From an uncultured delta proteobacterium (GTDB taxonomy: Bacteria > Desulfobacterota > Desulfobulbia > Desulfobulbales > Desulfurivibrionaceae), in contig CAIPYE010000014.1 of NCBI GenBank assembly GCA_903869265.1, positions 372,001 to 436,000 of the forward strand: a stretch of 64,000 nt of DNA. The letters are read 5' to 3'. The translations under genes were made by a program, and so were the position numbers. Each line of letters begins with the position of its first letter. The first letter of the stretch is position 1. Shown in pieces: positions 35,119-45,354 of the stretch. The notes below the pieces were generated by a model that saw only the letters and a program-made list of their open reading frames with translations, was not told where the DNA came from and did not search any database.

Positions 35119-36966
35119 TCAAGGAATATCGGTGCTCTGCCCTGCTTCCGGGAAGCGGGTGAAGGCTGAATATTGGGTGGTGCGGAATTTTTCCATCTGA
35201 CTGCGGTAAAAATCCTTGTGTGCGCCCGCCCTGGCGAAGGCCTTCGCTTCAAGAGCCAGAGCTTCTTTGCGGTTGTCATTTGCCCAGTATGCCGTGGCCA
35301 GGGTGTCAAGCACATGCGGCGTTCTTGTTCCCTCCGCTGCTTTGTGGGCGAGGAGCAGCGCTCTTTCCGGGTCGCGCAGCGTTGGTTCCTGGGCGGTGAG
35401 CAGGAGCCAGGCCAGATTGTTCAGGGCTTCCGTGTTGGCGGGGGCAAGGAGCAGCGCCTGCTCGTAGGAATTGCGGGCACCCTGCTCTTGGTTGAGAGTG
35501 TATTGCAGATCGCCCAAGAGTTGGAGCCAAAGGCCATTGTCCGGTTGCTCCCGTATTTTTTGCCGGATAAGCGCCTCGGCGAATCGGGCTTTTGGCGCTT
35601 CGCCGAGAAGGTCTGGGGGCATGTGCCAGGCGGCAAGGGCACCGGTGAACATGACAAGAGCGTAGAGAAGCAAGGCTAGATGGACTTTGCGGTGATGGCG
35701 GGGGATCAAGACAGGATTTTCTTCGCAGCGGCGCAGGTAGTCGATGCGCTGCCCCAGGCCGAAATGGTGCCAACTGGGCAGATCCCTGATGTTCCCGCTG
35801 AGCAGGGCGATTTTTTCAAAGACTCGGATCAGGGGGGAGGCGTGGCCCATGGCCTTCAGGGCATGGAGATCGGCTTGGCGCTCAAAATTGCGCATGAAAA
35901 AACCAAAGATGAAACGGAAATAGCCCAGCATCAGGGCGAAAAGAATGCAGGCGCTGGCCAGGGCAAGGATGGTGTCCGGAGATTTTCCGGTCAGGGCGAC
36001 CAGTTGGTAAAAAAAATCCGAATTGAGCAGGAGCAGAAGAAGAGGGGCACCGCCCACCTGGCTCAGCAGGCCAAAGCCGAGAAAGAGAAAGAGGTAGAGC
36101 TGGAGATGGTAGCGTTTGACATGCCCCAGCTCATGGGCCAAGACCGCTTCGATTTCTTCAGGGGTCGTGGCTTCGAGCAGGGCGGGGGTAATCAGGATGT
36201 AGCGGAAGCGGCGGTTGATGCCCATGACCCCGGCGGTGAGCATGCGGCCCTCAAAGAGTGGCCAGAGCAGGATGTCGGCAAATCGTAACCGCTGGCTGCG
36301 GCAGAATTCCTCCAGGCGTTGTCGTGTCGGGCCCGGCGGGAGTGGGGTGCAGCCCCAGAGGCGGACAATGGCCAGGGGGAGAAAAAAGAGCAGGCCAAAA
36401 AGAGAGAGCAGCACCAAGAGGGGTTCGCCCCATGGTGAGGCAAGGAATTCTTTGAGTCGGGGAAAGGGGACAAGCTGGATAAGGTCGAAGAGGACGGAGA
36501 TGATGAGCCAGGGCAGAAGAATGGCGAGATTGATCTTGAGGTTTGCCGCGAGAAAAGAACGGGTGGTAAGGGTTCTGGCGAAGATGCTCTGGTAGCTGGG
36601 GCGAGCAGCAAGCCAGAGGAGGCAGAGATAACCGAAGAAGATGGCGATTCCCGCAAGATGGGCAAGAACCGGGATTTCTTGGGTAAGCGGCAGCCTGTTC
36701 AGGTAGTAGCGGCCCTCCAGCAGGAAGATATCCACGGCCAGAAAAACGATGGCCAGGATGGAGAGGCGCTGTTCCACGGCAAAATAGCGGGCTGCCGTGT
36801 TGTCGGGATTGCGCCGGAAAAAATAACGGGCCAAAAGGCTAAAGAAAACGCCCTTGCCGCAAAAGAGTAACAGGGCGACAGGCCATGGGATCTGGGGCTG
36901 CTCGGGAATGGACCCGGTGGTGAGAATCAGGATGACTACCAGGAGATACAGGAGGTTGTTGTACAT
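35119..36966 (-). CDS. Membrane M48 metalloprotease with C-terminal TPR repeats
   Basis: 615 aa. At least six N-terminal membrane helices, then an M48 catalytic site AVLAHELGHVKRYH with the downstream Glu in NFERQADLHA, further helices, and a C-terminal domain (about 450-590) with two or three tetratricopeptide repeats (NGLWLQLLGDLQYTLNQ; NTEALNNLAWLLL). M48 proteases degrade damaged membrane proteins; the TPR part could bind partners. Encoded between a J-domain protein and cobO; the J-domain neighbour points to protein quality control. Confidence 0.85.
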   Translation of the reverse strand: MYNNLLYLLVVILILTTGSIPEQPQIPWPVALLLFCGKGVFFSLLARYFFRRNPDNTAARYFAVEQRLSILAIVFLAVDIFLLEGRYYLNRLPLTQEIPVLAHLAGIAIFFGYLCLLWLAARPSYQSIFARTLTTRSFLAANLKINLAILLPWLIISVLFDLIQLVPFPRLKEFLASPWGEPLLVLLSLFGLLFFLPLAIVRLWGCTPLPPGPTRQRLEEFCRSQRLRFADILLWPLFEGRMLTAGVMGINRRFRYILITPALLEATTPEEIEAVLAHELGHVKRYHLQLYLFLFLGFGLLSQVGGAPLLLLLLNSDFFYQLVALTGKSPDTILALASACILFALMLGYFRFIFGFFMRNFERQADLHALKAMGHASPLIRVFEKIALLSGNIRDLPSWHHFGLGQRIDYLRRCEENPVLIPRHHRKVHLALLLYALVMFTGALAAWHMPPDLLGEAPKARFAEALIRQKIREQPDNGLWLQLLGDLQYTLNQEQGARNSYEQALLLAPANTEALNNLAWLLLTAQEPTLRDPERALLLAHKAAEGTRTPHVLDTLATAYWANDNRKEALALEAKAFARAGAHKDFYRSQMEKFRTTQYSAFTRFPEAGQSTDIP

Positions 36967-37020
36967 TTGAGTCGGGTCAGAGGATGGCGCTATTGCGCCG
37001 GAATGAAAGGGGTAAGAGCA

Positions 37021-37908
37021 TCAGCGGCGGGAAGCTGATCCATATATCTGAGCGGAGATGCTGGCGTTGTGCTCCTGATATTGCTGGAGCAGGATGCGCA
37101 ACTCGTTGGCTTCGAGGAGCTGTTTTTCCAGAAAAAATTCGCCGAACTTTTTCTGCAGCCGTTTTTGGTGGGCAACGAGCATCTGGAGCTGCGGCTGTGA
37201 CAGCAGGCCCAGATCCATGGCGGTCTGGCCAAATGGCTGTAATATCGGGCGGTTGCGGAGGATATGGATAACGTCCGCCTCGTTGAGCAGGCCAAAGCGC
37301 TGGCCGATTTCTCCCAGGCGCGGGCGTTCGGTGCGTTGCCAGATCAGGGCCTGGATGATGGTCCGCCAGTTGATCAGACCGGAGTAGTAGAGGAAATGGC
37401 CAAGCAGCAGGCGGCGGTTCGGCAGGGGGCCCTGGTAGAGGCTTTCCGTATCCCAGAAAACAGAGGGCTGGCTGGAGGTGTTCCGAAAACCGGCTTTTGT
37501 CTGGGCTCCGGCCCTGGTATGCTGGCGGGGTCCGGCTTTGCCCTGGTTTGGTTTTGCCGGTCGGACTCTCTGGGGTGTGGCTGGGGCCGGGCGGGGAGGC
37601 TGGGTGCGAGGCTGCGTCTGGCGGGCAGGGGGAGGCAGGCAGTAGCCTTTTTCCTTGGCGTCAAGAAAGGTGATCAGGTTTTCGTAAGCCTCCTGCACGG
37701 AGTGGAACAGGTCGTGACGTTGTCGTTGCACCCGCTCATTTTCCAAGGCGGCTCGATCCGGGTGGGTTTCCATGGCCCGCTTGCGGTAGGCGCTTTTGAT
37801 GCCGGAGTGTTGGAGATAGTCGAGAAATTCGCGGGAGATGGTGAGCTCGGGTCCAAAAATGATCTCGCAGGAGCGAAAGAGTTCCTTTTCAGCGGCAACT
37901 GTTTCCAT
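37021..37908 (-). CDS. J-domain protein with C-terminal helical domain
   Basis: 295 aa. An N-terminal J domain with AYRKRAMETHPDRA (the HPD tripeptide needed to stimulate DnaK), a Pro/Arg-rich linker (about 95-140), and a C-terminal region with two short repeats resembling the N-terminal domain of type II secretion ATPases (LGEIGQRFGLLNEADVIHIL; LGLLSQPQLQML). The linker is low-complexity. A DnaK co-chaperone with a custom binding domain, probably cotranscribed with the M48-TPR protease 54 bases downstream. Confidence 0.75.
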   Translation of the reverse strand: METVAAEKELFRSCEIIFGPELTISREFLDYLQHSGIKSAYRKRAMETHPDRAALENERVQRQRHDLFHSVQEAYENLITFLDAKEKGYCLPPPARQTQPRTQPPRPAPATPQRVRPAKPNQGKAGPRQHTRAGAQTKAGFRNTSSQPSVFWDTESLYQGPLPNRRLLLGHFLYYSGLINWRTIIQALIWQRTERPRLGEIGQRFGLLNEADVIHILRNRPILQPFGQTAMDLGLLSQPQLQMLVAHQKRLQKKFGEFFLEKQLLEANELRILLQQYQEHNASISAQIYGSASRR

Positions 37909-38204
37909 GGCGTGTATCGTGCTCCCTGGAGATTAGAGTGAAAAAGGAAAACCGTGCTACAGTCAACGCTCTTGGGTTGGTGGAAGGCGGGACCCTTTTG
38001 CTGGCTCCCGCAGGAAAAAAAATACGTTGCCGTGTTAAGTCTTATGCAATGATATGACCCGGTTGTGATAAGATACACTCGCAAACGGGCAGTCAGCATC
38101 AGATAATAAATAATTAACGTTATTATATAGCAGATAACATCTTATTTTTTAACATATTTTAAACGTATCTCCATGAAATTCTGAAGTGAACGGGGATTTT
38201 TTTT
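37909..38204. other. pgi: AT-rich leader upstream of pgi
   Basis: 296 bases with an AT-rich core (38100-38165) and a TAACGTTA palindrome near 38114-38121. No convincing -35/-10 pair, although TATTAT at 38121 is a possible -10. No gene seen. Confidence 0.4.
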
Positions 38205-39881
38205 ATGGAACAGCCAGCCGGAACCAGGGACCAACGCGATGTTTCGCCTTATTTTTCTCGTGATTTCAATGGGTTGTCAGCATGGGCAGAACTCGGGGAG
38301 CTCGCCCGCGCGCCCTATGACTTAACCGCGTCCGGCGCCCTTTCTCCGACACGAATCCGCAGTTACCGGACCCAGGCTGCCGGGTTTGATCTGTTGTATT
38401 CCACCCAGCGGGTGGATGAGGCGGTGCTTGCGGCTCTGCAAAGACTTGCCGAGGAAAGCGGGGCAGTGGCCCAGTTTCTGCTGATGAAAAAGGGTGCAGT
38501 GCTGAACAGGATCGAGGGGTATGCCAGCGAGGATCGACAGGTGCTGCACACCGCCTGCCGCGATATCTTTGGGCCGGTCAGTCTGGCGCCCGAGGCTTCG
38601 GCCCAGGCCAAAGGTGAGCTGGAAAAACTGGCCGATTTTCTCGCTGCCCTTGAGGCGGGGGATATTGTCAATGCGGCGGGGGAGCCGTTCACCGATCTGG
38701 TCCAGATTGGGATCGGCGGGTCCGATCTTGGCCCCCGGGCCTTGTATCTGGCCCTGGCTGCCTATAAAATCCCAGGACGGCGGGTACATTTTATCAGCAA
38801 CGTGGATCCTGACGACGCCGCCGCTATCCTGAGCGGGCTTGATCTTGCTAAGACCCTGGTAAATGTGGTGTCGAAAAGCGGCTCCACCCTGGAAACCATG
38901 ACCAACGAGGAATTGGTGCGCAAGGCCTTTGCCGAGGCGGGGCTGGAGCCAAACCTCCATTTTCTCGCCGTTACCGGCAAGGGCTCGCCCATGGACAATC
39001 CTGCCCGGTATCTCCGCTCTTTTTATATGTTCGACTCCATCGGCGGGCGTTACAGCGCCACCTCCATGGTCGGCGCGGTGATGCTCGGCTTTGGTCTGGG
39101 ATATGCACATCTTATGGATATACTCCGGGGAGCCAATGCCATGGATCTGGCTGCGGAGGAACCGGATATCCGGTGTAATCCTGCCTTGCTCCTGGCCCTG
39201 TTGGGCATCTGGAACCATAATTTCCTTGGCTGCGAAACCCTGGCCATCCTGCCATACAGCCAGGCGCTGGTCCGTTTTACTGCCCATCTCCAGCAATGCG
39301 ATATGGAAAGCAACGGCAAATCCGTGACCAGACAGGGCAAGCCCCTTGCCTGGGAAAGCGGCCCCATCATCTGGGGCGAGCCGGGCACCAATGGCCAGCA
39401 TGCCTTTTATCAACTAATTCACCAGGGAACCGCCATTGTTCCCGCCGAATTCATCGGCTTTCGCACCAGCCAGTATGGCCGCGACCTGCTCATTGAGCAG
39501 ACCACCTCCCAGGAAAAACTGGTGGCAAACCTCCTGGCCCAGGCTCTTGCCCTGGCCACCGGTCAGCCCAACGAAAATCCCAACCGACGTTTTGCCGGAA
39601 ACCGTCCCAGCGCCGTGCTCCTGGCAGATCGGTTGACGCCCTACACCATGGGAGCCCTGCTGGCCCTGTATGAGGCCAAGGTGGTGTTTCAGGGCTTTAT
39701 CTGGAACATCAACTCCTTTGACCAGGAAGGCGTGCAGCTGGGGAAAAAACTGGCAACCCGCCTGCTGACCCATTATGCTGGCCAGCGGCGGGACCCCGGT
39801 TACAGCGGGGAAGCGTCGGATGACCCCGGCAGGGCCTTGCTTGCCGCCGCGGGGATGCTGGCCAAGGGAGAGTCGGGATAA
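38205..39881 (+). CDS. pgi: Glucose-6-phosphate isomerase
   Basis: 558 aa. GIGGSDLGPRA, VSKSGSTLETMTNE, GGRYSATSMVGA, WGEPGTNGQHAFYQ (catalytic Glu/His) and SFDQEGVQLGK cover both PGI signatures and the active site. Interconverts glucose-6-phosphate and fructose-6-phosphate in the cytosol, connecting zwf with the glycolytic and cell-wall sugar pools. ATG 38205 follows CGGGGA and a run of T. Stands alone; the next gene is a signalling protein 85 bases later. Confidence 0.96.
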   Translation: MEQPAGTRDQRDVSPYFSRDFNGLSAWAELGELARAPYDLTASGALSPTRIRSYRTQAAGFDLLYSTQRVDEAVLAALQRLAEESGAVAQFLLMKKGAVLNRIEGYASEDRQVLHTACRDIFGPVSLAPEASAQAKGELEKLADFLAALEAGDIVNAAGEPFTDLVQIGIGGSDLGPRALYLALAAYKIPGRRVHFISNVDPDDAAAILSGLDLAKTLVNVVSKSGSTLETMTNEELVRKAFAEAGLEPNLHFLAVTGKGSPMDNPARYLRSFYMFDSIGGRYSATSMVGAVMLGFGLGYAHLMDILRGANAMDLAAEEPDIRCNPALLLALLGIWNHNFLGCETLAILPYSQALVRFTAHLQQCDMESNGKSVTRQGKPLAWESGPIIWGEPGTNGQHAFYQLIHQGTAIVPAEFIGFRTSQYGRDLLIEQTTSQEKLVANLLAQALALATGQPNENPNRRFAGNRPSAVLLADRLTPYTMGALLALYEAKVVFQGFIWNINSFDQEGVQLGKKLATRLLTHYAGQRRDPGYSGEASDDPGRALLAAAGMLAKGESG

Positions 39882-39966
39882 TAATGTTGAGGAGTACAGG
39901 CGCAGGCAAGGCCACAGACCGACAAGGTGTGCCCTTTACCAATCAGCGTATTTCGAGAGCAAGAAC

Positions 39967-42900
39967 ATGCCTTCTCTGAGACAATGGAAAGCCACCCTGA
40001 CAGTGCTGGGGACGATTTTCTGCCTGGCAGGGGTGTTTTTGTTTTGGGGAACCAGAACCCGGTATCATGATCTTGAAACACGGATTACCGTTGAGCAGGA
40101 ACATTTACACACGCTTTTTGACCTGACGACCACGCAGGCCTTTGCGCCTTACCGTTTAAGGCTCCACAGTCTTACAGCCACCCGGCCCCAGCTGACCGCT
40201 GATTTGGCCAAAGGCGACCGGGCCGCCTTGCTTGCCCAGTGTCTTCCCTTGCTTGAGGTCTTGCAGAGAGAAAATCCCCTGCTTATCGATTTTCATTTTT
40301 ACACGCCGGACAACCGCTCCTTTTTGCGGGTACAACAGCCCGAGCGGTATGGCGATAGCCTTTCCTCCCAGCCAATGGTTGCGGAGGTGAACAGTCGGCA
40401 TAAACCTCTGGCCGGGTATGAAACAGGGCACGGGGGTTTATTGTACCGGATCATCCAGCCGATTTTTGATGGGGAGCGCTACATTGGCGCCGCAGAGCTG
40501 GGTTTTAAGTCGGACCGGCTTGCGGAGCTTCTGGTGCCTGGGCATGGGGTACAGATGGCTCTGCTGTTTGACAAGGCAGTCTGGCAAGGGACGAAGTCTT
40601 CGTCGAGCTATCCAGTGCAGGAGTTGGGAAACCAGATTCTGGTGCAGTGCTGTGATAATGTCTTCCGGCACCTGCCGCGAGATTTTCGTTTTTCAGAAAA
40701 AAAATTCGTCCCGCAGCAAATCCAAGGACGTTGGTATGTTTTTGATACCAGCCTGGGCCTGTCGGATTTTAAGGGGGAGACCCTGGGCCAGGTAGTCCTG
40801 GCCATTGAAGTGACCCAATTTGTCGAGGAATTTAACACTTTTGTCGGCGTAAGCATTGTTCTGACTCTTGTGGGGGGGCTCATCGCTTTTCTGGTGCTGC
40901 ATTTCACCTTTGCCGCGGCACACCGGGAATTGCACACGGCAAATGTGGCCCTTTCCTCTTCCAAGGACGAAATTGGCAAGAATTATGCGGAACTTGAAAA
41001 ATACCGGCATAACCTTGAGGAAATCATTGTTGAACGGACGGTGGACCTGGTCAAGACCAATGAGGATCTCAATCTGGAGATTCTCGAACGGGGACGCATC
41101 GAAGAAAGCCTGCGGCGCAGCGAGAAAAGCCTGGCCAGGGCCCAGAATATCGCCAGGCTCGGGTACTGGGAGTGGGATATCGTCTCCAATAATCTCGTCT
41201 GTTCCGAACAGGCCTATCGTCTCTTCGGGGTGGGCAAGGAGAACAGAACTTACAGTTATGAAGGGTTTTTTCATTACGTTCATCTCGAAGATCAACCCCT
41301 GGTGCATAGCTGGTTACAGGCCTTGTTGGCAGGCGACGCTGTTGGGAACCTGGATTTTCGCATAGTCCGGTCGGATGGCGCGGAGCGGGATATCCACACG
41401 GAAGCCGAGGTCAAGCGGGACGAGCATGGCCGGGCGGTCCAGCTCATGGGTATTGTCCAGGACATCACCGAGGCGAAGCATGCCACCCGGCAGATGGTGC
41501 TGTCGGACAATGTTTTTGAAAACAGCATCGAAGGCATTGTGATCACCGACGCCGATGGCATTATCCAGCGAATAAACCCGGCATTCTCGAATATCACCGG
41601 CTATGGGGAACAGGAGGCGATCGGACAGAATCCCAGAATTCTCAAGTCGGATCGGCATGAAAATGATTTTTTTGCCGAGATGTGGCGTGCGCTGGTGGAG
41701 AATGGCCAGTGGCAGGGAGAGATATGGAATAGGCGTAAGGACGGGGAGGTCTATCCCCAATGGCTGACCATCACCTCCATTCGGGACGCACAGGGAGCTA
41801 TCGTCAACTATGTCGGCGTGTTCCATGACATGACCGAGATCAAGCTGCACGAAGAGCAGCTGCGTTATCAGGCGCACCATGACGCCTTGACCGGCCTGCC
41901 CAACAGGGTGCTGTTCCATGATCGGCTTGGGGTGGCCATGGCCCATGCCCGGCGGGGTGAAAATAAGGTGGCGGTCCTGTTTCTCGACCTGGACAATTTC
42001 AAACGGATCAACGACAGTTTGGGGCACACGGTTGGCGATCTCCTGCTCAAAGAGGTGGCGGTCCGGCTTGTTGGTTGCCTGCGGGAGATTGACAGCGTGG
42101 CCCGCTACGGAGGCGATGAATTCATCGTCCTTTTGGAGGGGGTGGATCAGGAGGAGGATGTGCTGCTGGCTGCGCAGAGAATCGTTGAGGGCATGGCCCC
42201 GGTGATCAGCATCCAGGGGCAGGACTTCTATCTCACCGTCAGTCTGGGGATCGCCTTTTACCCGGAGGACGGGCAGGATCAGGACACCCTGATCAAGAAT
42301 GCGGATACCGCCATGTACCGTGCCAAGGAAAGCGGGAAGAACACCTATCGGGTTTTCACTCAGGCCATGAACAAGCGGGTCACCGAATGGCTGACCGTGG
42401 AAAACAGCTTGCGCAAGGCCTTGGATCGGAAGGAATTTTTTCTTCATTACCAGCCCAAGTTGGATCTGGGCACGGGTGCGATTGTGGGGGTGGAGGCTCT
42501 TATCCGTTGGCGTCGTGGGGATGGAGAGATAGTCAGTCCGGTTGATTTCATTCCCATGGCCGAAGACACCGGGCTTATTGTGGAGATCGGCGACTGGGTG
42601 CTTGCACAGGCCTGCACGGATCTTGGCGAAATTCTCGGAAAAGGCTACGGGATCAAGATGTCGGTGAATCTTTCTCCGCGGCAGTTCCGGCAGGAGGACT
42701 TGCTGGGCAAGATCAGGGCGACCTTGGCGGCGACCGGGATAGGTCCGGAGGGATTGATCTTTGAGATTACCGAGGGGTCGGTCATGGAAAACGAGCAGAA
42801 GGCCATTGTCCTGCTCGGCGCGTTGCGGGGGATGGGGGCGGAGATTTCCATTGATGACTTCGGGACCGGGTATTCCTCTCTGTATTACCTAAAGCAACTG

Positions 42901-43233
42901 CCCATCGGCGAACTGAAGATAGATCGGAGATTTGTCAAGGATATCATGGGGCGTGGCGATAACGTGGCCATTGTCGAGGCCATAATCGCCATGGCTAAGA
43001 GTCTGGGCATGCGGGTGGTGGCTGAGGGGGTGGAAACCGGGGAGCAGCTGCATTTCCTCCGACGGCATGGATGTGATCAGATGCAGGGATTTTTGTTCAG
43101 CAAGCCGGTGGCCAAGGAGCAGCTGCTGGAAATGCTCGGCTGTGGCGTACAGCTTGATGTAGCGGCTTATGATAACAGCCAACAGCCGCTGCCCTTTGCC
43201 GCCAAGACGGAGGGCGAGACAGCCGTCGTTTAG
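39967..43233 (+). CDS. Membrane sensor with PAS-PAS-GGDEF-EAL domains
   Basis: 1088 aa from ATG 39967, where the first membrane helix begins. A periplasmic double-Cache-like sensor (about 40-280) lies between two membrane helices (about 12-32 and 295-320), then a coiled coil, two PAS domains (WEWDIVSNN; ENSIEGIVITDADG), a GGDEF domain with intact RYGGDEF and an EAL domain with VGVEALIRW, EITEGSVMEN and DDFGTGYSS. Both catalytic sites look functional, so the net c-di-GMP activity cannot be predicted; in many such hybrids the phosphodiesterase dominates. Follows pgi without obvious functional link. Confidence 0.9.
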   Translation: MPSLRQWKATLTVLGTIFCLAGVFLFWGTRTRYHDLETRITVEQEHLHTLFDLTTTQAFAPYRLRLHSLTATRPQLTADLAKGDRAALLAQCLPLLEVLQRENPLLIDFHFYTPDNRSFLRVQQPERYGDSLSSQPMVAEVNSRHKPLAGYETGHGGLLYRIIQPIFDGERYIGAAELGFKSDRLAELLVPGHGVQMALLFDKAVWQGTKSSSSYPVQELGNQILVQCCDNVFRHLPRDFRFSEKKFVPQQIQGRWYVFDTSLGLSDFKGETLGQVVLAIEVTQFVEEFNTFVGVSIVLTLVGGLIAFLVLHFTFAAAHRELHTANVALSSSKDEIGKNYAELEKYRHNLEEIIVERTVDLVKTNEDLNLEILERGRIEESLRRSEKSLARAQNIARLGYWEWDIVSNNLVCSEQAYRLFGVGKENRTYSYEGFFHYVHLEDQPLVHSWLQALLAGDAVGNLDFRIVRSDGAERDIHTEAEVKRDEHGRAVQLMGIVQDITEAKHATRQMVLSDNVFENSIEGIVITDADGIIQRINPAFSNITGYGEQEAIGQNPRILKSDRHENDFFAEMWRALVENGQWQGEIWNRRKDGEVYPQWLTITSIRDAQGAIVNYVGVFHDMTEIKLHEEQLRYQAHHDALTGLPNRVLFHDRLGVAMAHARRGENKVAVLFLDLDNFKRINDSLGHTVGDLLLKEVAVRLVGCLREIDSVARYGGDEFIVLLEGVDQEEDVLLAAQRIVEGMAPVISIQGQDFYLTVSLGIAFYPEDGQDQDTLIKNADTAMYRAKESGKNTYRVFTQAMNKRVTEWLTVENSLRKALDRKEFFLHYQPKLDLGTGAIVGVEALIRWRRGDGEIVSPVDFIPMAEDTGLIVEIGDWVLAQACTDLGEILGKGYGIKMSVNLSPRQFRQEDLLGKIRATLAATGIGPEGLIFEITEGSVMENEQKAIVLLGALRGMGAEISIDDFGTGYSSLYYLKQLPIGELKIDRRFVKDIMGRGDNVAIVEAIIAMAKSLGMRVVAEGVETGEQLHFLRRHGCDQMQGFLFSKPVAKEQLLEMLGCGVQLDVAAYDNSQQPLPFAAKTEGETAVV

Positions 43234-43244
43234 TGCGACCCGCG

Positions 43245-44519
43245 TTATCGGTACAGCAGTTCGAACCGTTTCCAGAAATCCGGGAATGATTTTACCACGC
43301 ATTTTTCTTCCTTGATCCGGACACCCGGCACCACCAGCCCGGCCACAGCAAAGCTCATGGCGATGCGGTGGTCGTTGTAGGTGTCAATCTCGGCGCCAAG
43401 CAGGGGGCTGTTTGCCTCCCGGCCCTCGATGATTATGGCGTCGGGCCGTTCCTCTGCCTTGATCCCCAGCTTGGCCAACTCCGTGACCATGACATGGAGC
43501 CGGTCGCACTCCTTGATCCGCAGATGGGCGATATTTTTGATCACTGTCCGTCCCTTGGCGAAACTGGCGACCACGGCCAGGGTCGGGACCACGTCCGGGC
43601 AGTCGCCCATGTCCACCTCAATCCCGCGCAGCTCCTTGCTGCCGGTCACGGTGATGCCCGCAGCAGAACGCTCCACCGTGCAGCCCATCCGGGCCAGGAT
43701 ATCCACCAGCACGGCATCCCCCTGTAACGATGGCGACGGCACGTTGGCCACGGTCACCCGTCCGCCGGTAACGGCGGCGGCGGCCCAGAAATAGGAGGCG
43801 CTGGAGGCGTCGCCTTCCACCGCATAGTTTCTGGCCTGGTAGCAGCCTTGGGGAATAATGAAGTGGTTGAGCTCGGTATTGGCGGTTACCGCAATGCCGA
43901 AATCCTTCATCACGGCCAGGGTCATGGTCACATAGGGCTTGGACAAGACTTCGCCTGCCACTGTGAGTTCGGCGGGTTGCGCGGCATAGGGCGCGACCAG
44001 GAGCAGAGAGGAGAGATACTGGCTGCTCTTGCCTTCGGGTAGCAGAGTTTTCCCGCCCTTGATGCCGTGGGCGGCGATGGCAACCGGCGGGCAGCCCGTG
44101 TTGTGGACGCTGCGGATATCGACCCCCCAGCCGGACAGGGCTTTCATCAGGGGCTTGATCGGCCGCTCGTGCATGCGCGCATCCCCGTTGATGGTAAAGT
44201 CTCCGTGCCCCAGCGCCGCCACCGAGGTGAGAAAGCGGGTGGCCGTGCCGTTGTTGCCCAGAAATATCTCCCGGGCCGGGGTGGCGATTGCCCCGCCTTT
44301 GCCTTGCACCCGCCATTGCTCCTGGCCGGGTTCGACGGTGATGCCCATGGCAGCCAGGGCATGGGAGGTGTATTCGGTGTCCTCACTGGCCAGGGGGTAT
44401 TGCAAAATGCTTTCCCCGTTTGCCAGGGCCGCGGCAATGAGGGCCCGCTGGGTCAGGCTTTTTGAGCCGGGCACGGTGAGGGTGGTATCGGTGGAACCAA
44501 GGGGGCGGATTTCTTTCAT
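43245..44519 (-). CDS. aroA: 3-phosphoshikimate 1-carboxyvinyltransferase (EPSP synthase)
   Basis: 424 aa. PGSKSLTQRALIAAALA, GNNGTATRFL, RIKECDRL and DTYNDHRIAM are the EPSP synthase signatures. Catalyses the transfer of enolpyruvate to shikimate-3-phosphate. Third gene of the minus-strand aroD-aroE-aroA unit, 13 bases after the aroE stop. Its stop lies close to the convergent end of the GGDEF-EAL gene. Confidence 0.95.
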   Translation of the reverse strand: MKEIRPLGSTDTTLTVPGSKSLTQRALIAAALANGESILQYPLASEDTEYTSHALAAMGITVEPGQEQWRVQGKGGAIATPAREIFLGNNGTATRFLTSVAALGHGDFTINGDARMHERPIKPLMKALSGWGVDIRSVHNTGCPPVAIAAHGIKGGKTLLPEGKSSQYLSSLLLVAPYAAQPAELTVAGEVLSKPYVTMTLAVMKDFGIAVTANTELNHFIIPQGCYQARNYAVEGDASSASYFWAAAAVTGGRVTVANVPSPSLQGDAVLVDILARMGCTVERSAAGITVTGSKELRGIEVDMGDCPDVVPTLAVVASFAKGRTVIKNIAHLRIKECDRLHVMVTELAKLGIKAEERPDAIIIEGREANSPLLGAEIDTYNDHRIAMSFAVAGLVVPGVRIKEEKCVVKSFPDFWKRFELLYR

Positions 44520-44532
44520 GATTTGGCAATCG

Positions 44533-45354
44533 TTAGGGGTTGCAGCCTAAGCTGGTGAGCAGGCTCTGGCGCATCACTTCCACCGGGGCCTGCTGGCCGG
44601 TCCAGAGTTCAAATTGGGCCGCTCCCTGATAGAGCAGCATGGCAAGGCCGTTGATGGTCTGGCAGCCAGCCTGCTCTGCCGCCTGCAATAAGCGGGTGGC
44701 TAAGGGGGCATAGACAATATCCATAACCACTTGGAAGTTGACCAGGGCTTCTTTGGCGATGGGCAGCAGGTCTTGCTGGGAGCCCATGCCCATGGAGGTG
44801 GCGTTTATGAGGATGTCGGCCTTGACGGTGGCTGTCTCGGCCAGGGGCAGCCAGGGGCAGCCGAGTAGCCCGGCCAGGGCTTGGCCTTTTTCAGGGGTGC
44901 GACTGGCAATGGTGAGCGAGGCCCCGGCCTCAAGCAAGCCAAAGCCGATGGCTCGTGCCGAGCCTCCTGCGCCCAGGAGCAGGACCGAAGCGCCTTTGAG
45001 TTTGATCTTTTCGCTCAAGGCCCGGTTGGCCCCGATCCAGTCGGTGTTTGCCCCGTGGATGGCGTTGTTGGCGATGACCAGGGTGTTCACCGCGCCGATT
45101 TTTTCGGCAACCGGGTCGATGGTGTCAAGGTATGGGATCACCGCCTGCTTGTGGGGGATGGTGACGCTCACTCCCTTGACGCCCAGGGCCCGGAAGCCTG
45201 TCAGAGCCTGGGCCACGTCCTGCACAACAAAGGGGAGATAGGCCTTGTTCAGACCCAGGGCTCCAAAGGCTCCATTGTGCATGACCGGGCTCAGGCTGTG
45301 GGCAACGGGATTGCCCATGATGCCGTAGAGTTCGGTGGCGCCGTTAATTGCCAT
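44533..45354 (-). CDS. aroE: Shikimate dehydrogenase
   Basis: 273 aa from ATG 45354. NPVAHSLSPVMHN, the catalytic lysine in VTIPHKQA, NTDWIG and the NADPH loop GAGGSARAI are all present. Reduces 3-dehydroshikimate to shikimate. Overlaps the end of aroD by 11 bases, so translation is probably coupled; a longer TTG start at 45360 is possible but less likely. Confidence 0.95.
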   Translation of the reverse strand: MAINGATELYGIMGNPVAHSLSPVMHNGAFGALGLNKAYLPFVVQDVAQALTGFRALGVKGVSVTIPHKQAVIPYLDTIDPVAEKIGAVNTLVIANNAIHGANTDWIGANRALSEKIKLKGASVLLLGAGGSARAIGFGLLEAGASLTIASRTPEKGQALAGLLGCPWLPLAETATVKADILINATSMGMGSQQDLLPIAKEALVNFQVVMDIVYAPLATRLLQAAEQAGCQTINGLAMLLYQGAAQFELWTGQQAPVEVMRQSLLTSLGCNP

